From Acinetobacter nosocomialis (GTDB lineage Bacteria; Pseudomonadota; Gammaproteobacteria; Pseudomonadales; Moraxellaceae), in the NCBI GenBank assembly GCA_025736915.1, contig CP107049.1:1-64000 (forward strand): DNA of 64,000 bases. The letters run 5' to 3'. A program made the translations under genes and the position numbers. The notes under the pieces were generated by a model. The model searched no databases, was not told the DNA's origin, and was given only the letters and a program-made list of their open reading frames with translations. Positions 1 through 8,471 of the stretch are shown piece by piece (the first letter of the stretch is position 1; each line of letters begins with the position of its first letter).

Positions 1-494
1 CCACCAGAGAGGGTGACATACTGGAAAGACGAGTAAAAACCACGCTGGCCTTTTAAGCCTAATTCACTCATGTATGTTGCTACGGCGCCATATTCACCAC
101 CAACCGATAAGCCTTGAAGTAAGCGCACTACAAGTAAAAGAAAAGGGGCAAATAAACCGACTTGATCATAAGTAGGTAAAGCTGCAAACAAAAAGGAGCT
201 TAGAGCCATCAGACAGATTGAGATAATCATCGACTTTTTACGACCATGTCGGTCTGCAATGCGCCCAAATACCCAACTACCAATCGGACGCATAAAGAAG
301 CTTGCAGCAAACACACCCCAAACATAAATAGACTTGGTCGTACTATCCATATCAGGCGCGGTTAAAGCTTGAGTAAAGTAAGCAGCAAATACTGCATAGA
401 TATAAAAGTCGAACCATTCAACTAAATTACCAGAGGCCGCGCCTACAATCCCACGTATTCGACTACGTTTTTCTTCCTGAGTATATGTTGTCAT
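1..494 (-). CDS. KgtP-like MFS metabolite:H+ symporter, 5' part only
   Basis: The first ~164 residues of a major facilitator protein; the rest runs off the left edge of the window. The ATG at 492-494 is preceded by a GGAAGA Shine-Dalgarno sequence. The N-terminus has the 'GNLVEWFDFYIYA' entry motif, a loop 2-3 MFS signature (GRIADRHGRKKS) and 'RLLQGLSVGGEYG', all typical of the metabolite:H+ symporter (MHS) branch. The stretch 'GFYSSFQYVTLSGG' resembles the E. coli alpha-ketoglutarate permease KgtP, so a dicarboxylate or 2-oxoglutarate substrate is the best guess, though the MHS family also includes proline/betaine and shikimate carriers. It is divergent from the receptor gene at 1038. Confidence 0.85.
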   Translation of the reverse strand, partial: MTTYTQEEKRSRIRGIVGAASGNLVEWFDFYIYAVFAAYFTQALTAPDMDSTTKSIYVWGVFAASFFMRPIGSWVFGRIADRHGRKKSMIISICLMALSSFLFAALPTYDQVGLFAPFLLLVVRLLQGLSVGGEYGAVATYMSELGLKGQRGFYSSFQYVTLSG

Positions 495-1037
495 ATTTCT
501 TCCATCGTTTTTTAGACAAAAACTAGGAATTTTTTAGGTATGCTACGTAAAAACAGAATGAACTATGAAAAATCACTCGACCTTGAGCACTTCCTTAAAA
601 TTCCTAACCATTCATTTTTTCTAATTTTAAAATTCGATTCTAGTAAGATTACGTCCTTTTGTTCGATTTAAAGAGAATTTAACCAATGATCGAACGTTTC
701 CTTTCACTCAATTTGATAATGAATTGTTTTTAAAATCATTGAGCTAATTTTTAGGTCATATGAGTAGTTGCATTTCTCCTTGCTCGTTTCATTTTGAGCT
801 TAGTTTTATTTTGGCTATTTGATAATACTTAAAAAGTTATAACCTCAATTTCAATCAAAATAAAAGAAATTTATATAATGATGAACTTATAAAAGTTAGT
901 TCAAATTCACTTAATCGAAAAAATACAGAATGTGTTGTTTCTCAATATATGTGGCTGTATTCTTGCGTGGCTGAAAATAGGGTAGACAACCATTTTTAGC
1001 CCTATAAATTATGCTCGCTATGGCAGGTAACTATTCA
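495..1037. other. Divergent intergenic region without a gene
   Basis: AT-rich region of 543 bases between the permease and receptor genes; it must hold both promoters. It contains GTTCGAT at 661-667 and its inverted copy ATCGAAC at 689-695, plus a further TTCGATT at 633-639. These could be operator half-sites. I see no convincing Fur box here, although the receptor is a siderophore-type protein. Confidence 0.5.
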
Positions 1038-3215
1038 ATGGAAAGACGTTCGTTAAATCTTCACTTCATGACATGCTCTAAAACGGCATTAGCTTCATCT
1101 ATTGCACTCATAACATCTGTCGTCTATGCAAATGAAGCGGAGGTTTCACAGCTCCCAACCATTACAGTGAACGCTACACAAAATAATGATGCACTATATA
1201 CGTCTAAAAAAGTTAATTTATCTGGTTTTCAAACTGATGATGTAAAGAAAGTTCCTGCATCTATTACCACCATTACCTCTGAGCGCCTAGCAGATCAACA
1301 CGCAAAAACACTAACCGATGTGATTAAAAATGATTCATCGTTGGGCGATGGCTACGCTGCTATTGGCTACTATCCAAACTTTGTAGCACGTGGTTTTGCC
1401 CTCGATTTAGGCTCTAGTTATCTCATTAACGGCCACAACATACGTGGTGAGCAAAATGTTGCTTTAGAAAATAAAGAGCAAGTTGAAATTTTAAAAGGTA
1501 TTTCTGCGATTCAAAGTGGAATGTCGACACCAGGTGGTGTGGTTAACTATGTAACCAAAAGACCTGCCGATATTAAAACTATTACGGTCGATGCAAATTC
1601 AGAAGGTGGCTATACACTGGCAACAGATGTAGGCGGCTTTGTTAATGATAGTTTTGGTTATCGAATCAATTTGGCCCATGAAAGTATCCACCCAAATGTT
1701 GATCACGCAAATGGTAAACGAGAGTTTGGTTCAGTTGCTTTAGACTGGAAAATTAATGATCGCTCTAAGCTACTGTTTGATATTGAAGCGCAACATCAAA
1801 GCCAACGTTCGGTACCGGGTTATCAACTACTTGATGGGCAAGAAGTACCAACAAATGTAGATCAAGACCGTTTATTGGGTTACCAGTCTTGGAGTAAGCC
1901 TGTTGTAAATAATAGTCTAAATGCGAGTTTGAAATATCAATATGCATTTAACGATCAATGGAATGCTAGCTTAAGTGCGTCTCAAAGCCGTGTTGTGATT
2001 GATGATTATATTGTATTTCCTTATGGAAGTTATTACTCATCAGGTAATGAATCTGCGGTATTCGACAAAGATGGTAACTATGATCTTTATGACTATCGTA
2101 GTCCAGATGACACACGTATTACCAACCAGTTTGCTGCTAGGTTAAATGGTCAATTCAGTACTGGCGGCAACCTTCAGCATCATGTAACGTTTGAATTACA
2201 AAATACACGTAAAAACCTGAAGCGTTATGATCCGAGCAATCAACTTATTGAGAATGAAATTGGCAATATTTATGTTGATAAACCAGACTTTCAAATGCCA
2301 ACTGAAAAATTAGGTAATCGTTTTAAAGCTCTGGAAAGCAATCAGACTGCATTTACAATCTCTGACCGAGTTCAATTTAATGATCAATGGTCAACTTTAT
2401 TGGGTGGAAAACTGATTCACCTTGATGAGCAAGCCTATAAGCCAGATGGGCAGCAAAGCCGAGATACAGACCTAAATAAGTTTTTACCACAATTAGCGCT
2501 CATGTATAGCCCAACTGCTACGACTAATCTGTATGCTTCATATGCCAAAGGTTTGTCAGATGGTGGTGAAGCACCATGGTTTGCTAATAATGCTCTAGAA
2601 GTTTTATCACCTAAAAATTCTGAACAATATGAACTTGGTGTTAAGCAACAAATACGCAACTTCTTATTAACAGCAGCTATTTTTGATTTAAAACAAGACA
2701 ATCAATATAGCAAAGTAAATGCAGATGGAACTTTCGATTTTGTTGACCAAGGTGAACAACACAACCAAGGTATTGAGTTAGGTTTAACTGGTGCCTTAAC
2801 CGATACAGTTGACGTAAGCTCTGGCATTATCTATACCAAATCTCGTCTTGTTGATATTGATAATGACAGCTACAAAGGCCATCAAACTCAAAATGTTCCG
2901 AAAGTCCGCGCAACTGCACAGTTATCTTATAAAGTTCTGTCAGTTGAAGGATTAAGATTACTCAGTGGTATGCAATACAGCAGCAGTAAATATGCAAACA
3001 AAGAGGGAACTGCAAAAGTAGGCGGATATAGTGTCTTTAATATTGGTGCTGCCTATAAAACAAATTTTGCTGGGCATGACACAACTTTTAGATTCAATAT
3101 TGATAACTTATTTAACAAGAAATATTGGCGTGATGTAGGGGCATTTATGGGGGATGACTATCTGTTCTTAGGTAATCCTCGCACAGCTCAATTTTCTACA
3201 ACTTTTAGCTTTTAA
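1038..3215 (+). CDS. TonB-dependent siderophore receptor (orphan)
   Basis: Outer-membrane receptor of about 725 residues for ferric siderophores, powered by TonB/ExbBD. There is a signal-peptide-like N-terminus ending near 'VVYANEAEV', a plug domain (about residues 50-170, with 'PASITTITSERL' and 'KGISAIQSGMSTPGGVVNYVTKRP'), and a 22-strand-type barrel ending in an aromatic C-terminus (FSTTFSF). The plug wording matches the FhuA/FhuE/FpvA siderophore-receptor class (TIGR01783 style). An in-frame ATG at 1011 is possible; 1038 was chosen because the signal peptide then has a normal length, but neither start has a strong ribosome site. No biosynthetic or ABC-transport genes adjoin it, so it probably takes up a xenosiderophore. 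The ligand cannot be told from the sequence. Confidence 0.9.
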   Translation: MERRSLNLHFMTCSKTALASSIALITSVVYANEAEVSQLPTITVNATQNNDALYTSKKVNLSGFQTDDVKKVPASITTITSERLADQHAKTLTDVIKNDSSLGDGYAAIGYYPNFVARGFALDLGSSYLINGHNIRGEQNVALENKEQVEILKGISAIQSGMSTPGGVVNYVTKRPADIKTITVDANSEGGYTLATDVGGFVNDSFGYRINLAHESIHPNVDHANGKREFGSVALDWKINDRSKLLFDIEAQHQSQRSVPGYQLLDGQEVPTNVDQDRLLGYQSWSKPVVNNSLNASLKYQYAFNDQWNASLSASQSRVVIDDYIVFPYGSYYSSGNESAVFDKDGNYDLYDYRSPDDTRITNQFAARLNGQFSTGGNLQHHVTFELQNTRKNLKRYDPSNQLIENEIGNIYVDKPDFQMPTEKLGNRFKALESNQTAFTISDRVQFNDQWSTLLGGKLIHLDEQAYKPDGQQSRDTDLNKFLPQLALMYSPTATTNLYASYAKGLSDGGEAPWFANNALEVLSPKNSEQYELGVKQQIRNFLLTAAIFDLKQDNQYSKVNADGTFDFVDQGEQHNQGIELGLTGALTDTVDVSSGIIYTKSRLVDIDNDSYKGHQTQNVPKVRATAQLSYKVLSVEGLRLLSGMQYSSSKYANKEGTAKVGGYSVFNIGAAYKTNFAGHDTTFRFNIDNLFNKKYWRDVGAFMGDDYLFLGNPRTAQFSTTFSF

Positions 3216-3231
3216 AAGTTACAGGACAAAT

Positions 3232-3261
3232 AAAAAAGGAGCTTATAAAAGCTCCTTTTTT
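3232..3261. terminator. Bidirectional rho-independent terminator
   Basis: The stem GGAGC (3238-3242) pairs with GCTCC (3251-3255) around an 8-nt loop. It is flanked by six A's and six T's that extend the pairing, so it can stop transcription of the receptor (+) and of aspA (-). Confidence 0.9.
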
Positions 3262-3272
3262 ATTTTCAGGAA

Positions 3273-4691
3273 TTAAGCCGACATTTTTGGTTTAACCATA
3301 TTATTAATCGACAAGATCTCATCAAGCACTTGTGCTGATAATAAACCTTCATTTTGAACTAAAGCCAATACGCTTTGCCCAGTTTCGTTTGCAGTTTTAG
3401 CAATACGAGTTGTAGTTTCATAACCCAAATATGGGTTAAGCGCAGTCACGATACCAATTGAGTTTTCAACCAAAGCTTTACAGTGTTCAGGGTTCGCCGT
3501 AATCGTATCAATACATTTACTTTGGAACATCGCCATTGCTTTACCAAGCAAGTCCATCGATTCAAACAGTTTGAATGCAATAAGTGGTTCCATAGCATTT
3601 AACTGTAATTGACCAGCTTCAGCAGCTAAAGTTACAGCCAAATCATTTGCAATAATCTGGAAGCAAGCAAGGTTCATTGCTTCAGGAATAACTGGGTTTA
3701 CTTTACCCGGCATGATTGAACTACCAGGTTGACGCGCTTCTAAGTTAATTTCATTAATGCCGGTACGTGGACCACTTGAAAGTAAACGCAAGTCATTGGC
3801 AATTTTTGAAAGCTTTGTTGCAGTACGTTTTAATAAACCAGATAAAAGAACAAAGTCACCCATATCTGAAGTTGCTTCGATTAGATCAGGAGCAGACTTA
3901 ATTTTCTTACCAGAGATTTTTCCAAGTGCTTGAATCGCAAGTTCACGGTAACTATATTCAGTAGTAATTCCCGTACCAATCGCCGTACCACCAAGGTTCA
4001 TATAAGCTAGAACATTTGGAATAAGCGTATTAATTTGCTCAAGGTCTTTTTGCAGAGTTACTGCAAAAGCACCAAACTCTTGACCTAATGTCATAGGCAC
4101 AGCATCTTGTAACTGAGTACGACCCATTTTTAAAATGTGTGCAAACTCTTGAGACTTGTTCAAGAAGCTAAGAATCAAATTGTTAAATGGAAGATTTAAC
4201 TCATCTAAGCTAAGTAACAAACCTAAACGAATTGCAGTAGGGTACACGTCATTTGTTGACTGCGACATATTAATATCGTTATTTGGATGCAAGTATTGAT
4301 ATTGACCTTTAGAATGTCCCATATATTCCAAAGCAACGTTTGCCAATACTTCATTTGCATTCATATTGGTTGAAGTACCAGCACCGCCTTGCATCATGTC
4401 GATTGGGAACTGGTCATGGAAATTACCACGAATAAGCTGATTACAGCTGTATTCAATCGCTTCAAATTTAGTTTGATCTAAGCTTTTAAGATTATAGTTT
4501 GCTTCAGCACAAGCTAATTTAACCATAGCTAATGCTTTAATTAGATTAGGGAAATTTCCAACTTTACTATTTGTTAAGTTGAAATTTTCTAAAGCACGTA
4601 ATGTTTGAACTCCGTAATAATGGTCATTGTTGATCTCTCGATGACCAATAAGATCCTTCTCAATACGGGTAGTAATATCAGCGTTCATCAT
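3273..4691 (-). CDS. aspA: Aspartate ammonia-lyase
   Basis: Cytoplasmic enzyme that converts L-aspartate to fumarate and ammonia, linking amino-acid catabolism to the TCA cycle. It is 472 residues, normal for the fumarase/aspartase superfamily. The superfamily signature GSSIMPGKVNP (residues 323-333) is intact. The N-terminus contains the 'GAGTSTNMNANEV' and 'NDINMSQSTNDVYPTA' blocks (about 103-155) seen in aspartases and class II fumarases. Wording such as 'IGHREINNDHYYGVQTLRA' favours aspartase. Translation could start at the first or second of two adjacent ATGs. It is monocistronic, with a terminator immediately downstream. Confidence 0.92.
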   Translation of the reverse strand: MMNADITTRIEKDLIGHREINNDHYYGVQTLRALENFNLTNSKVGNFPNLIKALAMVKLACAEANYNLKSLDQTKFEAIEYSCNQLIRGNFHDQFPIDMMQGGAGTSTNMNANEVLANVALEYMGHSKGQYQYLHPNNDINMSQSTNDVYPTAIRLGLLLSLDELNLPFNNLILSFLNKSQEFAHILKMGRTQLQDAVPMTLGQEFGAFAVTLQKDLEQINTLIPNVLAYMNLGGTAIGTGITTEYSYRELAIQALGKISGKKIKSAPDLIEATSDMGDFVLLSGLLKRTATKLSKIANDLRLLSSGPRTGINEINLEARQPGSSIMPGKVNPVIPEAMNLACFQIIANDLAVTLAAEAGQLQLNAMEPLIAFKLFESMDLLGKAMAMFQSKCIDTITANPEHCKALVENSIGIVTALNPYLGYETTTRIAKTANETGQSVLALVQNEGLLSAQVLDEILSINNMVKPKMSA

Positions 4692-5105
4692 TAAACTTCG
4701 AATTAGTTAAGATGATTCATCTTAGAATTTGAAATGCTTCACTTCTAATGCATTTATTAAAGCAATTATGCATTTTTTGCATAAAAAGAATTGAACTCTA
4801 CTAAAATGAATAGGGAATAGTTGAGAATTTCTAGAAAATACAGTTTTAATAAAATTAAATATATTCAATAATTTATATTGTTTTTTTAATGAAGGATAAG
4901 TCACTGAAGATCAGAAAAATTAAAAATTCTGCAACGAGCTTAACAACGATTTCTATTCACAAAGACCATTAAATTATTTGAATTTTCATGTGAATATTAA
5001 TTTTAATAAACAAATAATGAGCTATGTTTAATAAATTTTAATAAAATTGTGATGCATTTCACATAAAAATACATATAATACAGAAAATTTTGATTTATTA
5101 AGTTT
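4692..5105. other. Intergenic region with aspA promoter and CRP-like site
   Basis: 414 AT-rich bases between the divergent aspA and the small ORF at 5106. The only clear signals are the CRP-type palindrome and the TATAAT box annotated separately near its right end. Confidence 0.5.
5048..5079 (+). promoter_or_regulatory. CRP/Vfr-type palindrome with TATAAT box
   Basis: TGTGA-TGCATT-TCACA at 5048-5063 is a perfect symmetrical match to the CRP-family core (TGTGA-N6-TCACA). A consensus -10 box, TATAAT, follows at 5074-5079, about 25 bases before the ATG of the small membrane ORF. The palindrome's centre falls at roughly -30 relative to the expected start site, where a bound protein would overlap the -35 region, so repression is as likely as activation. 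Confidence 0.65.
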
Positions 5106-5291
5106 ATGTTAAAAGTAACTGCTGCTTTATTAATATTGGGAAGTTTTGCTTGCTATCTCCTGTTGGGAAATGAAGAAAAAACTGAGACCAAAAGTTCACA
5201 CATGCTTAAAGAAGCTCAGCAATCGATTAAGAATGCTGAACTATCTATTCAAAAAGCAAAACGAAATATTCCCACTGCATCGTATCAATAA
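5106..5291 (+). CDS. Small membrane-anchored protein of unknown function
   Basis: 61 residues: a short N-terminal hydrophobic helix (about residues 3-20, with a Cys at 16) followed by a charged, probably helical segment rich in Lys, Glu, Ser and Ala. I do not recognise it. Support for its being real comes from the clean promoter just upstream (CRP-like palindrome plus TATAAT) and the orderly membrane-anchor plus amphipathic-tail design. No strong ribosome-binding site is visible. Confidence 0.5.
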   Translation: MLKVTAALLILGSFACYLLLGNEEKTETKSSHMLKEAQQSIKNAELSIQKAKRNIPTASYQ

Positions 5292-5375
5292 CTGAGGCAA
5301 TAAAGATTATTGTTTATTAAATAATCTTTTGACTGAAATTTTATTAAGATGTAAGCGCTGTAAAGAGACAAATGC

Positions 5376-5603
5376 ATGAGAATGAAGTTTATTGCATATG
5401 ACCCTAACTCTGGTGAAAAACTAAGCTTGAAAGAGCATATTCATCACATGGATAAATACACAACTTATGTTTTTTTTAGTGATGAAAAAGACAACATGGT
5501 ATTTAACCCGCAGAAAAAACAGATATTTGAAATCAGTCAATATACTTCAAACATGATGGTTGAAATTTCAAGAAAGTTATACTACTTAATTGGTGAATAT
5601 TAG
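5376..5603 (+). CDS. Small hypothetical protein
   Basis: 75 residues, mixed charged and hydrophobic, with no signal peptide or membrane span and no motif I recognise. AAGAGA lies about 8 bases before the first ATG; a second in-frame ATG is two codons later. It follows the small membrane ORF by 84 bases and may be cotranscribed with it. Residue composition looks protein-like, but this is weak evidence. Confidence 0.45.
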   Translation: MRMKFIAYDPNSGEKLSLKEHIHHMDKYTTYVFFSDEKDNMVFNPQKKQIFEISQYTSNMMVEISRKLYYLIGEY

Positions 5604-5782
5604 TTCATCTTTTATAGATCAGCACAACTATAAGTCGTCGTTCTTAGTGAAGATTTAATGTACTATGTGTCCGTCTATAGATACTTTAGTATAATAGTCG
5701 GAATTGTCTTTTTATCTTATACTCTTCTTAAATATTGTATGAAATACAATTAATTATTATTACTGCTTAAATCCTGAAATGA

Positions 5783-5820
5783 GGTAAGGTAATCATTTAC
5801 TCATCAATTATTACCTTACC
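5783..5820. repeat. 11-bp perfect inverted repeat
   Basis: GGTAAGGTAAT and ATTACCTTACC are separated by 16 bases. No T-run follows on either side, so it is not a standard terminator. It may be an operator or the 5' structure of an RNA. Confidence 0.7.
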
Positions 5821-5953
5821 GATCTATTGCAAGAGTAAATAATAATTCTCTTGTTTTTGTGATTAGGCAGAGTAGACGAGATATAAGACTAGATTTTTTA
5901 AATACTTTTTATAGTGGAATAGTATATTAATTTAAGAGTCTAAAAAATTTAAT

Positions 5954-6023
5954 CAATAACCTAAGGATTGGTTATTGAAACAGTTCACAGTCCGCATTCT
6001 TCCCCAAGGTGCGGACTTTTTTT
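5954..6023 (+). ncRNA. Candidate small RNA 3' end with terminator
   Basis: Two stacked hairpins. CAATAACC/GGTTATTG (5954-5961 with 5970-5977) has an AAGGATT-containing loop, and AGTCCGCA/TGCGGACT (5989-5996 with 6010-6017) is followed by six T's. The terminator lies about 390 bases beyond the nearest upstream stop codon on this strand, so it probably ends an independent non-coding transcript. The 5' end is not defined. Confidence 0.5.
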
Positions 6024-6380
6024 ATCCATGAAATGATTAAATAAAGACCTATACTTATTTCTAAAACTTATCTTATTCAAATACTTTATTTATTTTTATG
6101 ATGATTTTTTTATTTATTGATTTCAAATATTTTTTTAGTTGAGTCGAACTTATGTTCATCTCTTAACGTGTTAAAACAAAACCTATTATTTTCTTATTTT
6201 CTTTTCTATGTCAGAATTATTAAATACTTCATTTTCATAGTTTGGCTTTGTCCATTCTCTTCTCGCATTTTTGCAGGTACTCCCTATGTTTTACCATTTT
6301 TATTCATCACTACATTTATTCATGCTATTTCCCAAAAATATCAATTAATAAAATTATAAATCTAAAAGGGAATAGATAAG

Positions 6381-7277
6381 ATGAATTTAGAAGTGCGTTG
6401 GGTAGAGGATCTCCTCACATTAGAACGTGAACGTTCAATCTCAAAAGCAGCAGAGAAAAGATTTATTAGTCAGTCTGCATTTACTCGAAGAATTCAGCAA
6501 ATTGAAGAAATGATTGGCGCGGAAGTCATCATTAGAAACAACAAGAACAATATCGAATTTACCGACATTGGACGAATTTTGTTAGTCATGTCTAAAAACA
6601 TTGAAAAGCAGGTAGAGGAGACCGCAAAACTCATTAAAAATATTAAAAATGAAACTGAATCTACCATTCGTTTCTGTGTTGTTCACTCATTAGCTTCAGG
6701 TTTTTTAACAACATTTTTAAAGAAATTTCCTACTCTTATTCGTGATTTAAAAATTGAAATTGTCGCAACGAATAGTGGAGAAGGCCTGTCTTTGTTAAAA
6801 GAAGGTGCCTGTGATTTCATGATTTGCTATGCAGATAAAAGCAATATTAGAAAAGTTGGAGATGATATTTTAAGTAGTATTAAAATTGCTGAAACAGTTA
6901 TTGTTCCTGTTTCTGCCACTGAGCCTGACCATAGTCCTAAACATACAATACAAAGTAATTTTGCTTTGCTTGCCTATAGTAAACACGCTTACTTAAGAAA
7001 ACTGGTAGACCAACTGATAGAAGGTAAACTTGTTTATAAAACGTTATATGAAACGGACAATGCGACTAACTTAAAAGAACTGGTTTTGCAGGGTTTAGGG
7101 GTTGCATGGATTCCGAAAATTAACGTTGAAGAAGACCTTGCAGCTGGAAAATTAGTCATTTTAGATCAGCAAGAATATTGCCTTGCCCAAGATATTTATA
7201 TCTTCAAAAATAATTTGAGTGATAATAAATCGGTACAACAAATATGGAATGGTTTTAAAGCCCAGCAAGAACAATAA
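6381..7277 (+). CDS. LysR-family regulator, HypT-like branch
   Basis: 298-residue LysR-type transcription factor: a winged helix-turn-helix at about residues 5-65 ('ISKAAEKRFISQSAFTRRIQQIEE') and a periplasmic-binding-like sensor domain at about 90-295. The pattern 'RWVEDLLTLE...SQSAFTRRI', then 'HSLASGF' and 'GVAWIPKINVEEDLAAGKLV', resembles E. coli HypT (YjiE), the hypochlorite-responsive regulator. The start has AGGGAA upstream. It stands alone, so targets are not evident; it may act on itself or on unlinked oxidative-stress genes. Confidence 0.85.
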   Translation: MNLEVRWVEDLLTLERERSISKAAEKRFISQSAFTRRIQQIEEMIGAEVIIRNNKNNIEFTDIGRILLVMSKNIEKQVEETAKLIKNIKNETESTIRFCVVHSLASGFLTTFLKKFPTLIRDLKIEIVATNSGEGLSLLKEGACDFMICYADKSNIRKVGDDILSSIKIAETVIVPVSATEPDHSPKHTIQSNFALLAYSKHAYLRKLVDQLIEGKLVYKTLYETDNATNLKELVLQGLGVAWIPKINVEEDLAAGKLVILDQQEYCLAQDIYIFKNNLSDNKSVQQIWNGFKAQQEQ

Positions 7278-7420
7278 CGCATACTCATTCGCAAGATGAA
7301 GTACACGATATTTATATATAAATTAATCAAATAAGTAGATTATGCTTGGGTCTTTACGATGAAAGGCATTATAAAGCATTGCCCCTCGTCTAAGTTCTTT
7401 GCTAATTTAGAGTAAATTTC

Positions 7421-7480
7421 AATAAGTCAAAAGTAGGGTATAGGAGTATTTATCTCTTTCATACCTACTTTGAACTTATT
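7421..7480. repeat. Large imperfect inverted repeat upstream of a LysR gene
   Basis: The arms are AATAAGTCAAAAGTAGG (7421-7437) and CCTACTTTGAACTTATT (7464-7480). Fifteen of 17 positions are complementary across a 26-base spacer. It ends 33 bases before the TTG start of the next gene and no T-run follows, so an autoregulatory operator is more likely than a terminator. Confidence 0.7.
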
Positions 7481-7513
7481 TCAATGGATTATTGAGTCCA
7501 AGCGGAGACAATT

Positions 7514-8410
7514 TTGTTTGATCTAGACAGTAGATTATTAAATATTTTTTATCATATTTATCGGTTCAAGAGTGTTTCAATGGCTGCAGATGCTATTGGT
7601 TTAACACAGCCGAGTGTAAGTAACGGTCTAAACAAAATTCGCCAACATTTTAATGATCCTTTGTTTATTCGAGTTGGAAATGAAATGATTCCGACCGAAC
7701 TTGCAAAGCAGATTTTCCCTCTTATTAGTGAAGTTATTGATAAAGTTGAAAGTATTAATAACTTTAATGTGAACTTTGATCCGTTGACCTCAGATCAGTT
7801 GTTTACGATTGCGATGACTGATGTATCACATTTGGTTTTATTACCTCAGTTAACTAACTATTTAAAAGAAAAAGCACCTCTCATTCGTTTAAATATTAGA
7901 CCAATTACGCCAGAAACCAGCTATCAAATGGCAAATGGTGAAATTGATTTGGCGATAGGTTTCTTGCCCCAATTAGAAGAAGGTTTTTATCAGCAGAAGT
8001 TTTTCCGTCAACATTATGTTGTGATTAGCTCAAAAAGTCATCCTCGTTTAGACCCGAATAACTTTACTTTAGAAGATTATATGCGCGAATATCATATCGA
8101 TATTGATGCAGGGATTGGACATTATCACATTAAAAATGAGCTGCAAAATAAAGGGTTGGATCGAAACATTTTAATTCGCTTACCAAGTTATTTAGGAGTG
8201 GGATTGGTCGTTCAGGAAACAGATGCAATTGCCACTGTTCCATATTATTTAAGCCAAGTTTTATTGGTTAGAGAGAATTTACAGATTTTACCTGCACCGC
8301 TTGATTTTCCAACTTATGACGTCAAGCAACATTGGCATATGTCTTGTCACCATAAGAGTAGCCATAAATGGTTCCGTCAAACTTGCTATGAGCTATTTAA
8401 AACAGCTTAA
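7514..8410 (+). CDS. LysR-family transcriptional regulator
   Basis: 298 residues with the N-terminal helix-turn-helix ('VSMAADAIGLTQPSVSNGLNKIRQHFNDPLF') typical of the NodD/SyrM/LeuO-like LysR subgroup and a sensor domain starting near residue 90 ('LFTIAMTDVSHLVLLPQL'). Translation apparently starts at TTG (7514), with GGAGA five bases upstream; no ATG is available at the right place. It converges on the thiolase gene and could regulate the ketone-body operon, but a different LysR gene sits directly upstream of that operon. Effector unknown. Confidence 0.85.
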   Translation: MFDLDSRLLNIFYHIYRFKSVSMAADAIGLTQPSVSNGLNKIRQHFNDPLFIRVGNEMIPTELAKQIFPLISEVIDKVESINNFNVNFDPLTSDQLFTIAMTDVSHLVLLPQLTNYLKEKAPLIRLNIRPITPETSYQMANGEIDLAIGFLPQLEEGFYQQKFFRQHYVVISSKSHPRLDPNNFTLEDYMREYHIDIDAGIGHYHIKNELQNKGLDRNILIRLPSYLGVGLVVQETDAIATVPYYLSQVLLVRENLQILPAPLDFPTYDVKQHWHMSCHHKSSHKWFRQTCYELFKTA

Positions 8411-8425
8411 GAATTTTATTTATAA

Positions 8426-8462
8426 AAAAGAAGATGCAAGGAAAGTCCTTACATCTTCTTTT
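8426..8462. terminator. Bidirectional rho-independent terminator
   Basis: AAAAGAAGATG (8426-8436) pairs with CATCTTCTTTT (8452-8462). An inner AAGGA/TCCTT stem lies beyond one mismatch. It serves the convergent LysR (+) and ketone-body operon (-). Confidence 0.9.
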
Positions 8463-8471
8463 ATTTTTTAA

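Larger units (their letters stand above)
5604..6380. other. 777-base region without a convincing protein gene
   Basis: Very AT-rich. It holds an 11-bp perfect inverted repeat (GGTAAGGTAAT at 5783-5793, ATTACCTTACC at 5810-5820) and, about 130 bases further on, two hairpins, the second with a run of T's (5954-6023). These fit a small RNA and its terminator. The right part, up to the LysR gene, shows no other structure. Confidence 0.5.

Noticed and set aside
713..735. Possible Fur box (GATAATGAATTG...) upstream of the orphan receptor
   Set aside because: Only the first eight bases match; the second half has no symmetry.
6117..6359. 80-residue ORF before the HypT-like LysR gene
   Set aside because: TTG start without a ribosome site, low-complexity hydrophobic sequence expected from AT-rich DNA, and no family resemblance.
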